From GCA-002840305 sp964609365 (GTDB lineage Bacteria > Patescibacteriota > Patescibacteriia > Patescibacteriales > UBA12465): 12,198 bases of DNA. The stretch is from contig CAZSRC010000023.1 of assembly GCA_964609365.1 (NCBI GenBank), forward strand, positions 1 through 12,198, in the 5' to 3' direction. Under the pieces are notes generated by a model. That model was not told the origin of the DNA and searched no databases. It saw only the letters and a list, made by a program, of their open reading frames with translations. Both the position numbers and the translations under genes were made by a program. The number at the start of each line of letters is the position of its first letter. Within the stretch, counting starts at the first letter, position 1. This document shows positions 1-6,108 of this stretch, in pieces.

Positions 1-61
1 AGTTGGTTAGAGCACTTCGTTTACACCGAAGGGGTCCAGGGTTCGAGTCCTTGTGTGCCCA
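1..61 (+). tRNA. tRNA-Val (anticodon TAC), 5' end outside window
   Basis: The anticodon stem CTTCG/CGAAG (15-19/27-31) encloses the seven-base loop 20-26 with anticodon TAC at 22-24, which reads GUA (valine). The T stem is 37-41/49-53 with loop TTCGAGT, and 54-60 is the 3' acceptor strand followed by discriminator A61. The window starts inside the D loop, so about 13 bases (5' acceptor strand, positions 8-9 and the 5' half of the D stem) are missing. The CCA end is not encoded: the bases after the discriminator are CAC. A terminator follows directly, so this tRNA ends its transcription unit. Confidence 0.93.
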
Positions 62-64
62 CAC

Positions 65-99
65 AAAAACAATCTCAATTATATGAGGTTGTTTTTTTT
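65..99 (+). terminator. Intrinsic terminator after tRNA-Val
   Basis: A ten-base-pair stem (68-77 with 84-93, one T-G wobble) closes a six-base loop (78-83) and is followed by eight T residues at 92-99. A short A run before the stem can extend the pairing with the T tract. The last two T residues are also the first bases of a DnaA-box-like 9-mer at 98-106. Confidence 0.85.
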
Positions 100-128
100 A
101 TTAACAACTTATAAACAGGTTTTAAACA
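98..128 (+). promoter_or_regulatory. Three tandem DnaA-box-like 9-mers upstream of dnaA
   Basis: TTATTAACA (98-106), TTATAAACA (109-117) and TTTTAAACA (120-128) start exactly 11 bp apart in the same orientation. The first two fit the usual box TTATNCACA except for A in place of C at position 6; the third has one further change. They lie 10 to 40 bp upstream of the -35 hexamer of the dnaA promoter, a position suited to DnaA autoregulation or to the upstream half of a bipartite origin. Each 9-mer recurs as an exact inverted copy downstream of dnaA (1681-1689, 1616-1624 and 1604-1612). Box identity is inferred from similarity, spacing and place; no binding data are available. Confidence 0.6.
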
Positions 129-137
129 AAATAAAAA

Positions 138-166
138 TTGTTTTATTTTGTTTTTTTTACTATAAT
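138..166 (+). promoter_or_regulatory. dnaA promoter, sigma70 type
   Basis: TTGTTT at 138-143 and a perfect TATAAT at 161-166 are separated by 17 bp. Transcription would start near 172-174 and give an A/U-rich leader of about 40 nt before the ATG at 213. The three DnaA-box-like sites end 9 bp before the -35 hexamer. No Shine-Dalgarno sequence is visible in the leader. Confidence 0.65.
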
Positions 167-212
167 AAAATAATCAAAAAATAAAACAAAAATTAAATTT
201 TATTTCAATTTT

Positions 213-1583
213 ATGAATAATGAACAAATTTGGCAGGCTGTATTAGGAGAGTTAGAGATAGGAATATCTAGGGTTAATTTTATAACCTGGTTTAAAAATA
301 CTTTTATTCATTCTATTGAAAATGGAAAGGTAATAATTTCTGTTCCAAATGAATTCACTAAAAGATGGTTAGAACAAAAATACTACAAAGCAATAAAAAG
401 CTCTATAGAAAAAATAAGCGGAGAGAAAATAAATGAAATAGAATATAAAATAAATATAGTAAAAGAAAAAGACTTATCAATAAAAGGATTTGTAAAAAAA
501 GAAATAAAAGAAAAAGGATTAACAGAGGATAGTGCCTCAGAGGTTAAGGTTAATGTTAGTAGATTTGGCCTTAATTCAAAATATTCATTTTCAAATTTTA
601 TTGTAGGAAGAGCCACTGAACTAGCTTATGCTGCCTGCCAGGCAATTGTAAATAATCCAGGGAAAGCTTATAACCCTCTTTTTATTTATGGTGGCGTTGG
701 TTTAGGAAAAACCCACCTACTTCAAGCGGTTGGAAATGAATTAGTAAAAAATAATAAAAAGGTTTTGTATACAACCAGCGAACAGTTTACTAATAACTAT
801 ATAGATTCTATAAGAGGTGGAAAAGCTAAAGAGTTTAAAAATTTATATAGAAACGTGGATTTATTATTAGTTGATGACGTTCAGTTTATGGGGGGAAAAG
901 ATGGTACACAAGAAGAATTTTTTCACACATTTAATGAACTTCAACAAGGAGATAAACAAATAGTTTTATCATCAGATAGACCACCAAAAGCAATACCAGC
1001 GATAGAAAAAAGATTAATATCTAGATTTGAGTCTGGAATGGTTGCCGACGTTGGAAGGCCAGATATAGAAACAAAAATAGCAATACTAGAAAAAAAATCT
1101 AAAGAAAAAAACTATTTAATTGAGGATGAAATTTTAAACTACATAGCAAATAGTATCCAAAATAATATTAGAGAACTAGAAGGGGCTTTAAATAAAATTA
1201 TAGCTTATCACGAATTTCATAATTTAAAACCTAGTTTAAAAATGGTAAAAAACATTTTAAATGATCTAACAAACAACAATCAAATAAAATCTGTTTCACC
1301 AAAAGATGTATTAGATATAGTTTGTCAATTTTATAATATAAGTTCAAAAGATATATTAGGAGGAAAAAGAAAAAAAGAATTAGTTACACCAAGGCAAATA
1401 GCTATATATATAATGAGAGAGGAGTTAAATACATCCTATCCAACAATAGGAGATGAATTAGGTGGAAGAGATCACACAACAGCAATGCACGCTTATAATA
1501 AAATAAAAAGGGAAAAAGAGGAGAATGAAAAAATAAACCAAGATATTCAATCAATAAAACAACTTTTGTATGGTTCATTTTAA
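213..1583 (+). CDS. dnaA: Chromosomal replication initiator protein DnaA
   Basis: DnaA is the AAA+ ATPase that binds DnaA boxes at oriC, opens the duplex and helps load the helicase. All four domains are present in 456 residues, a normal length. Domain I covers about 1-85 and has the conserved Trp7 region. A short, Lys/Glu-rich domain II linker covers about 86-113. Domain III (about 115-325) has Walker A GGVGLGKTH at 160-168, Walker B LLLVDDVQF at 217-225, sensor 1 LSSDRPP at 252-258, the box VII arginine finger R271 in SRFESG, and sensor 2 NIRELEG at 318-324. Domain IV (about 355-456) carries the DNA-binding signature GGRDHTTAMHA at 417-427. The ATG at 213 gives the expected N-terminus MNNEQIW; no Shine-Dalgarno sequence precedes it. 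Codon use is A-rich: Ile is ATA 12 times and ATT 4 times in the first 90 codons, unlike the genes right of the origin. It is flanked on both sides by DnaA-box-like sites, so autoregulation is likely. Confidence 0.99.
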   Translation: MNNEQIWQAVLGELEIGISRVNFITWFKNTFIHSIENGKVIISVPNEFTKRWLEQKYYKAIKSSIEKISGEKINEIEYKINIVKEKDLSIKGFVKKEIKEKGLTEDSASEVKVNVSRFGLNSKYSFSNFIVGRATELAYAACQAIVNNPGKAYNPLFIYGGVGLGKTHLLQAVGNELVKNNKKVLYTTSEQFTNNYIDSIRGGKAKEFKNLYRNVDLLLVDDVQFMGGKDGTQEEFFHTFNELQQGDKQIVLSSDRPPKAIPAIEKRLISRFESGMVADVGRPDIETKIAILEKKSKEKNYLIEDEILNYIANSIQNNIRELEGALNKIIAYHEFHNLKPSLKMVKNILNDLTNNNQIKSVSPKDVLDIVCQFYNISSKDILGGKRKKELVTPRQIAIYIMREELNTSYPTIGDELGGRDHTTAMHAYNKIKREKEENEKINQDIQSIKQLLYGSF

Positions 1584-1689
1584 TGTGTATAAAAAGTTAA
1601 AAGTGTTTAAAAAAATGTTAATAAGTGGTTAATAAAATTAAATAATTCTGTGTAAAAATTATTAATAATTTTTAATAAAATGTTTATAA
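1584..1689 (-). repeat. Phased DnaA-box-like array, minus-strand orientation
   Basis: Read on the minus strand, box-like 9-mers start (plus-strand left ends) at 1584 (TTATACACA, a perfect match to TTATNCACA), 1604 (TTTTAAACA), 1616 (TTATTAACA), 1627 (one mismatch to the previous), 1649 (TTTTACACA), 1660 and 1670 (each one mismatch to TTATTAACA) and 1681 (TTATAAACA). Steps are close to 11 bp or a multiple of it, so the sites would lie on one face of the helix. In E. coli oriC the low-affinity DnaA sites are arrayed with the same 9+2 spacing. The members at 1660 and 1670, and a poor one near 1638, could be chance matches in such A+T-rich DNA. Confidence 0.5.
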
Positions 1690-1706
1690 GTTTTACTTTT
1701 TAAAAA

Positions 1707-1715
1707 ATATCCACA
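1707..1715 (+). promoter_or_regulatory. DnaA box ATATCCACA
   Basis: ATATCCACA differs from the E. coli-type box TTATCCACA only at the first base. It is the first box of plus orientation after the minus-oriented array, so the two sets point away from each other around position 1695. Weaker plus-strand look-alikes follow at 1739-1747 (two mismatches to TTATCAACA) and 1751-1759 (one mismatch to TTATTAACA). The same 9-mer recurs at 2019-2027 inside dnaN. Confidence 0.5.
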
Positions 1716-1814
1716 TTTAATAAAAAATTAACTACAAAAAATCAACATACTAATTAACAGTAAAAAACCAAATAAAACACAATAAAAATAATATAAAAAT
1801 TAAAAATTAAAAAC

Positions 1815-1823
1815 TTATCAACA
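1815..1823 (+). promoter_or_regulatory. DnaA box TTATCAACA next to the unwinding region
   Basis: TTATCAACA has one change from TTATCCACA (A for C at position 6), the same change seen in the other boxes of this window. It is the box closest to dnaN and is followed after TCC (1824-1826) by the trio-like tract, in the arrangement known for basal origin elements: box, short G/C-containing spacer, trios, A+T-rich DNA. Confidence 0.6.
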
Positions 1824-1826
1824 TCC

Positions 1827-1844
1827 TTATTGCTATTACTATTT
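1827..1844 (+). promoter_or_regulatory. DnaA-trio-like element at the edge of the unwinding region
   Basis: The bases read in triplets TTA, TTG, CTA, TTA, CTA, TTT, with the clearest part at 1833-1841. On the other strand this is a run of 3'-GAT / AAT / GAT-5' units, which is the DnaA-trio pattern (3'-[G/A]AT-5') described in Bacillus subtilis and found in many bacterial origins, where a DnaA filament engages single-stranded DNA. Position next to a box and before A+T-only DNA supports the call. The similarity is seen; the function is inferred. Confidence 0.6.
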
Positions 1845-1865
1845 TATATATTATAAAAATATAAT
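1836..1865 (+). promoter_or_regulatory. Possible dnaN promoter
   Basis: TATAAT at 1860-1865 is a perfect -10 hexamer. The best -35 candidate at a suitable distance is the weak TTACTA (1836-1841, 18-bp spacer), which lies inside the trio-like tract. Transcription would start around 1872, leaving a leader of about 15 nt before the dnaN ATG. If real, the promoter overlaps the origin unwinding region. TATA-like hexamers are common by chance in DNA this A+T-rich. Confidence 0.35.
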
Positions 1866-1886
1866 ACAAAAACATAAATCAAAAAT

Positions 1887-3017
1887 ATGAAATTTATAAG
1901 TCTAAAAGAAAATTTAAAACAAGCACTCTCAATAGTTGCTCACCTAACAACTAAAAATATTAATTTACCAATTCTAAATAATATTTTAATTAAAGTAAAA
2001 AAAGAAGGCATAGAATTAATATCCACAAACCTAGAAATAAGTATTAGTCATTTTTTAAGGGGTAAAATTGAAAAGGACGGCGAATTTATAGTTGATTCTA
2101 AAATTATAAATGATTATATAGCTTTGTTACCTGAGGATAAAATAGAAATAGAGGCTGATTATGATAAAAATGAATTAAAAATAAAATGTAATAATTATAA
2201 AACAAAAATAAAAGGAAATATAGCAAATGACTTTCCTATTCTACCAATAAAGAACACAAATATTTTTTATAAATTAAATTTATTAGATTTTAAAAATGCT
2301 CTATCAAATGTAATATCTTCTGTTTCAAACAATGAAAACAGGGTTGAGCTTTCTGGTGTATTTTTTAATTTTGAAAATAAAAAATTAACATTAGCGGGAA
2401 CTGATAGTTATAGATTATCAGAAAAAACTATTAATTTTAAAACAGATGATATTTTAGATCAGAGATCTGTTATAGTTCCGGCTAGAACAGTTCAAGAGTT
2501 AATTAGAATTTTAAATAATTTTAAAGTAGAGGAGCAATTAAGTGATGATAATGAGATTAAAATATATATAAATGAGAGTCAAATATTTTTTTCCTTTGCT
2601 TCAACTGATATTGTATCTAGGATAATAACGGGAAATTACCCAGACTATAAACAAATAATACCAGAAAAAGAAAGAACTAGTATTACTGTTTTAAAACAAG
2701 ATTTAGTTAAGGCGGTTAAGGTTGCTGGAATTTTTTCAAAAACAGGAATAAATGATATAGGAGTTAGTGTTAACAATAACTTAATGAAAATATTTTCAAG
2801 CTCTAGTCAGGCAGGTGAAAATTTAGTAGAAATAAAATGTTCTGTAACTGGAGATGAGAATGAGATTTATGTTAATTATAAATATTTATTAGAGGGTTTA
2901 AATAATATAAATTCTGATAATATTATTTTAAAAATTATAGATAATAATACTCCTTGTATAATAAGTGCTGAGAATGATGATAGTTTTTTATATCTTGTTA
3001 TGCCTATTAAGCAGTAG
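1887..3017 (+). CDS. dnaN: DNA polymerase III subunit beta (sliding clamp)
   Basis: DnaN forms the ring-shaped dimer that tethers DNA polymerase III to DNA and is the docking platform for many replication and repair proteins. The 376 residues match the usual length and three-fold build: domain 1 about 1-125, domain 2 about 126-255, domain 3 about 256-376. Recognisable stretches are the start MKFISLKENLKQAL, TDSYRLS at 172-178, TGNYPDYKQIIP at 248-259, NYKYLLEGL at 330-338 and the C-terminal LVMPIKQ at 370-376, which corresponds to the conserved MPxR/K end near the protein-binding pocket. The ATG at 1887 gives the canonical N-terminus and has no Shine-Dalgarno sequence. recF and gyrB, which often follow dnaN, are absent; a convergent PBP gene follows behind a shared terminator. 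Confidence 0.98.
   Translation: MKFISLKENLKQALSIVAHLTTKNINLPILNNILIKVKKEGIELISTNLEISISHFLRGKIEKDGEFIVDSKIINDYIALLPEDKIEIEADYDKNELKIKCNNYKTKIKGNIANDFPILPIKNTNIFYKLNLLDFKNALSNVISSVSNNENRVELSGVFFNFENKKLTLAGTDSYRLSEKTINFKTDDILDQRSVIVPARTVQELIRILNNFKVEEQLSDDNEIKIYINESQIFFSFASTDIVSRIITGNYPDYKQIIPEKERTSITVLKQDLVKAVKVAGIFSKTGINDIGVSVNNNLMKIFSSSSQAGENLVEIKCSVTGDENEIYVNYKYLLEGLNNINSDNIILKIIDNNTPCIISAENDDSFLYLVMPIKQ
2019..2027 (+). promoter_or_regulatory. DnaA-box-like site inside dnaN
   Basis: ATATCCACA occurs within the dnaN coding sequence and is identical to the intergenic box at 1707-1715, one mismatch from TTATCCACA. It may extend the origin region into dnaN or be coincidence; C-containing 9-mers of this kind are not frequent in this A+T-rich DNA. 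Confidence 0.3.
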
Positions 3018-3038
3018 TTTATTAAATAATAAATTATA

Positions 3039-3066
3039 AAAAAAAGAGTATTAATACTCTTTTTTT
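3039..3066. terminator. Bidirectional intrinsic terminator between dnaN and the PBP gene
   Basis: A perfect twelve-base-pair palindrome (3039-3050 with 3055-3066) has the core GAGTA/TACTC around a TTAA loop, flanked by A runs on the left and T runs on the right. It therefore gives a hairpin with a U tract in both directions. It lies 21 bp after the dnaN stop and 20 bp after the stop of the convergent PBP gene, so it can serve both. Confidence 0.88.
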
Positions 3067-3085
3067 ATTTAATATAAATATAAAG

Positions 3086-5974
3086 TTAATTTATATTAAT
3101 TGTTGTTTGATTGCTTTTTTTAATAGATCCATTCCAGTCATAAAAGTTTGCATATAGTTTATAAACACCTTTTTCTGGTGGATTCTCCCAAGAACTTTCT
3201 ATAGTTTTACTAATAATATTTTCTATTGTTTTTATTTTTATATCATTACCATTTTTATCTTTTATTATTAGCTCTATCTTTATTATTTGTTCTGGATTTG
3301 TACTTAACATTTTTATATTTAATGGAAAATCAATTGGATTTAATGCTATCCCACTTGTGGGGTAAATTAAATTTAAATTAGCAGGAAGTTTATTAAGATT
3401 GTTATCTAAGATTAAATTAAATTCAAGAGATTTTTCGGAACAATTTAAAACATCGTCGCAAACCCTGATTTTTAAATTATAATAACCATTGTTTAAAAAT
3501 GATATATTTTTATCTAAATTGAATGGATATGAGGTTTTTTTGTCCAGTAAATTATTGTTTATATAATATTCTACTTTATAAATACCCCTAGGAGAACTAG
3601 CATCTATATTTATTTTTAATTGTGGGTCGCTTATATTTTGATTATTTTCTATATTTGTAATTGAAAAAACAGGAACATTTTCGGGATTATAAGCATCACC
3701 TATTTTATTTATTAATTCTGGATTATAATTTTCATCTTTATTTTTTGCCCAATTTAAAACCCTTTCTTCCCATATTTTAAATTGAGGATCTTTTTCTGGA
3801 TTATTTGGTATTGGTCCAAGTGGATCATCTTTATCTACATAATATAAAATTGAATGATGATCTGTGAAAAAAATTTCTTCTATTAATTCTTCATAAGTAT
3901 TTTCCGTTGCTATGGAGCCATCACTTTTATTTATTTTTATACTTTTTCCATTTAATTCACCATCAATTATAGCTTTTCCAGTTTTTTCTATTAATGGCTC
4001 ATTAAATCCTTCATTTTTTGTTCCTTCTAGTGATTTTTTCATAAATTCATTCCAGATAGGTGCTGCAACAACGCTTCCATCAGCTCCCTTATTCATTTCG
4101 GTGTTATCATTATTTCCAACCCAAACTCCGGCAACTAATGATGGTGTGTATCCAACAGTCCAAGCATCCCTAAAGTTATTTGTTGTTCCTGTTTTTGCAG
4201 CAATAGATCTTCCACTAATAACTAAATTATTTTGTTCACCAAAAACAAAACTTCTAGCCCCATTATCTGATAAAATACTATTTATCATTTTTGCAACATT
4301 TGAGTCTAGTACTTTATTTTTTCTTTCTTTGTATTCTTCTAAAACCTTCCCATCTTTATCTTCTATTTTTAATATTGTAGAAATTGGGCTTATTTCCCCT
4401 TCTCTGGCAAAAACACTATAAGCATTAACATGTTCTAATAATTTTACTTCAGCGCCACCTAAAACCAAAGAGAGACCATATCTGTCCGGGTCATTTAAAG
4501 TTGTATAACCTGAGTCTTTTGCTAACTTTATTACATTGTTTATTCCGGCTAAATAAATAGCTTTAACTGCTGGAATGTTCAGGGACCCCGCTAAGGCCTT
4601 CCTTATTGATATTGGTCCGCTTTCTTGATTGTTATAGTTTCTTGGTTCATATGCTTTTCTGGAGGATGAAAAATTTGTGACTACATCATATAGAATTGTG
4701 TTTGGATTATATCCTTTAGTAAATAAAGAAGCATAAACCAATGGCTTTAATGATGAACCTGGTTGTCTTAGTCTGATAGCAACATTAACTTGTCCATCAA
4801 TTGCTTGATTAAAGTAATCCTTGGATCCAACCATTGCTAATACTTGTCCTGTTTTTGGATCAATTGCTACAAGAGAGGCATTGTTTGCATTAAATTTATC
4901 AGCATTCTCATTTGCCCTGTTTTTTACTGCCTCTTCAGCTATTTTTTGTTTTTCTAGATCTATCGTGGTATATATTTTTAAACCACCTTGCTCTAGTGTT
5001 TGCTCTCCATATTTTTCAGATAAAATTTCTCTAATATACATAACAAAATGAGGAGCTGTTATGTTTGTTTCTGGCGACTTAAAGCTTATCTCATATTTTT
5101 TTGCCTCCTCTTTTTCTTGTGAACTAATATATCCCTGTTCTTCCATTAAATTTAATATATATTGTTGCCTGCCCATTAAAAGATCTTTGTTCGGTCCATA
5201 CGGTGAATACCTACTAGGAGCCTGAGGAAGTGCCGCTAGAGTAGCACTTTCAGCTAAAACTAGGTCCTTAGCTGATTTTCCAAAATATTTTTGACTAGCA
5301 GCCTCAACACCATAAGTATTTGATCCATAAGGTATTTCGTTTAAATACATTTGTAATATTTCATCTTTACTAAATTTTTTTTCAATTCTATAGGCAATTA
5401 TTATTTCTTTTATCTTTCGGGAATATTTTTTATCAGATGAAAGAAGGGCATTTTTTACAAACTGTTGAGTTAGTGTCGATCCTCCTGCTTTTTTATTATA
5501 AATAATATTTGTAACAATTGTTCTTAAAACAGCCGTAATACTAAAGCCTTTATGTTTATAAAAGTTTTTATCTTCTATGGATATGGTGGCATTTTTTACA
5601 TGACTAGGTATATCAGATAAATTTATTAATGTTCTTTTTTCTTCTCCATGAAATTCATATAATATATTTTCCCCACTTCTGTCATATATTGTCGTGCTTT
5701 GGGCTATATTTCTTTCTATTAAACTATTCGGACTAGGTAAATCACGGGAAACCGATAGTATAAATATAAAAATTAATATAACAACAATTAAAAAAGAAAT
5801 TAATATAAAATTAAAAAATTTTTTATTTAAAATAATAGATAATATTTTACCCTTTATATTATTTGGTTTTTGCTTTGTTTTTATGGCTTTATTTCTACTA
5901 ATAGGCATTGATTTTATTGTTTTTGGCCTATAATAATTTGATTTTATTTCTTTTCTTTTAAATGATTGATTCAT
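3086..5974 (-). CDS. Class A penicillin-binding protein (PBP1A-type), bifunctional transglycosylase/transpeptidase
   Basis: This enzyme polymerises lipid II into glycan strands and cross-links the peptides on the outer face of the membrane. Order along 962 residues: a Lys/Arg-rich cytoplasmic tail (1-52), one membrane anchor (about 53-75), then the GT51 transglycosylase with IEDKNFYKHKG at 133-143 (catalytic E134), GGSTLTQQ at 164-171, RKIKEIIIAYRIEKKF at 186-201 and ILQMYLNEIPYG at 206-217. The transpeptidase follows, with active-site S407 in SSLK (407-410), SLN at 464-466 and KTGT at 594-597. After about 660 comes a long C-terminal extension containing a linker and probably two Ig-like beta domains (about 765-855 and 865-960). 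The only two cysteines are C839 and C845 in the first of these, so a disulfide is possible. All catalytic motifs are intact. It is convergent with dnaN and divergent from the yibE-like gene. Its coding strand is A-rich. No Shine-Dalgarno sequence precedes the ATG. Confidence 0.96.
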   Translation of the reverse strand: MNQSFKRKEIKSNYYRPKTIKSMPISRNKAIKTKQKPNNIKGKILSIILNKKFFNFILISFLIVVILIFIFILSVSRDLPSPNSLIERNIAQSTTIYDRSGENILYEFHGEEKRTLINLSDIPSHVKNATISIEDKNFYKHKGFSITAVLRTIVTNIIYNKKAGGSTLTQQFVKNALLSSDKKYSRKIKEIIIAYRIEKKFSKDEILQMYLNEIPYGSNTYGVEAASQKYFGKSAKDLVLAESATLAALPQAPSRYSPYGPNKDLLMGRQQYILNLMEEQGYISSQEKEEAKKYEISFKSPETNITAPHFVMYIREILSEKYGEQTLEQGGLKIYTTIDLEKQKIAEEAVKNRANENADKFNANNASLVAIDPKTGQVLAMVGSKDYFNQAIDGQVNVAIRLRQPGSSLKPLVYASLFTKGYNPNTILYDVVTNFSSSRKAYEPRNYNNQESGPISIRKALAGSLNIPAVKAIYLAGINNVIKLAKDSGYTTLNDPDRYGLSLVLGGAEVKLLEHVNAYSVFAREGEISPISTILKIEDKDGKVLEEYKERKNKVLDSNVAKMINSILSDNGARSFVFGEQNNLVISGRSIAAKTGTTNNFRDAWTVGYTPSLVAGVWVGNNDNTEMNKGADGSVVAAPIWNEFMKKSLEGTKNEGFNEPLIEKTGKAIIDGELNGKSIKINKSDGSIATENTYEELIEEIFFTDHHSILYYVDKDDPLGPIPNNPEKDPQFKIWEERVLNWAKNKDENYNPELINKIGDAYNPENVPVFSITNIENNQNISDPQLKINIDASSPRGIYKVEYYINNNLLDKKTSYPFNLDKNISFLNNGYYNLKIRVCDDVLNCSEKSLEFNLILDNNLNKLPANLNLIYPTSGIALNPIDFPLNIKMLSTNPEQIIKIELIIKDKNGNDIKIKTIENIISKTIESSWENPPEKGVYKLYANFYDWNGSIKKSNQTTININ

Positions 5975-6008
5975 ATATTTATATTATAAAAACATTAATT
6001 ATAATATT

Positions 6009-6038
6009 ATTCTATCAAAATAAGGCTATTTTTACAAA
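6009..6038 (-). promoter_or_regulatory. Possible promoter of the PBP gene
   Basis: On the minus strand TTTGTA (6033-6038) and TAGAAT (6009-6014) are 18 bp apart and lie upstream of the PBP start at 5974, giving a leader of about 30 nt. Other minus-strand TATAAT hexamers occur at 5983-5988, 5998-6003 and 6038-6043 without a good -35, so the choice is uncertain. The 134-bp region 5975-6108 is the divergent control region for both neighbouring genes and holds no ORF. Confidence 0.3.
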
Positions 6039-6058
6039 TTATAATTTAATTTTTTAAA

Positions 6059-6088
6059 TTGGATTTTTATTTATTTTTTATGTATAAT
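6059..6088 (+). promoter_or_regulatory. Promoter of the yibE-like operon
   Basis: TTGGAT (6059-6064) and TATAAT (6083-6088) are separated by 18 bp. Transcription would start about 6095, leaving a short leader of about 14 nt before the ATG at 6109. No other promoter-like pair is evident between the six following genes, which fits a single transcript. Confidence 0.5.
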
Positions 6089-6108
6089 ATTAAGATAATA
6101 ACAATAAT

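Larger units (their letters stand above)
1584..1866. other. Probable chromosomal replication origin (oriC), dnaA-dnaN gap
   Basis: The 303-bp gap between dnaA and dnaN (1584-1886) has no ORF worth calling and is almost all A and T. It holds several DnaA-box-like 9-mers, the best being TGTGTATAA (1584-1592, the complement of TTATACACA), TGTTAATAA (1616-1624), TGTTTATAA (1681-1689), ATATCCACA (1707-1715) and TTATCAACA (1815-1823). The last is followed by a DnaA-trio-like tract (1827-1844) and a pure A/T stretch around 1842-1866 that could unwind. Placing oriC between dnaA and dnaN is established for many bacteria. Here it is supported by the boxes, the trio and a change in strand composition to either side. 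Confidence 0.8.

Noticed and set aside
383..616. Minus-strand open frame within dnaA
   Set aside because: It is a shadow opposite the dnaA domain I/II region and its translation looks like no protein family I recognise.
1584..1886. A small gene or ncRNA in the dnaA-dnaN gap
   Set aside because: No open frame with plausible codons and no strong hairpin is present; boxes, trio tract and A+T bias explain the region better.
3912..5933. Open frames on the plus strand opposite the PBP gene (3912-4421, 4821-5051, 5694-5933)
   Set aside because: They are antisense shadows of a fully conserved coding region, with hydrophobic low-complexity translations and no recognisable domain.
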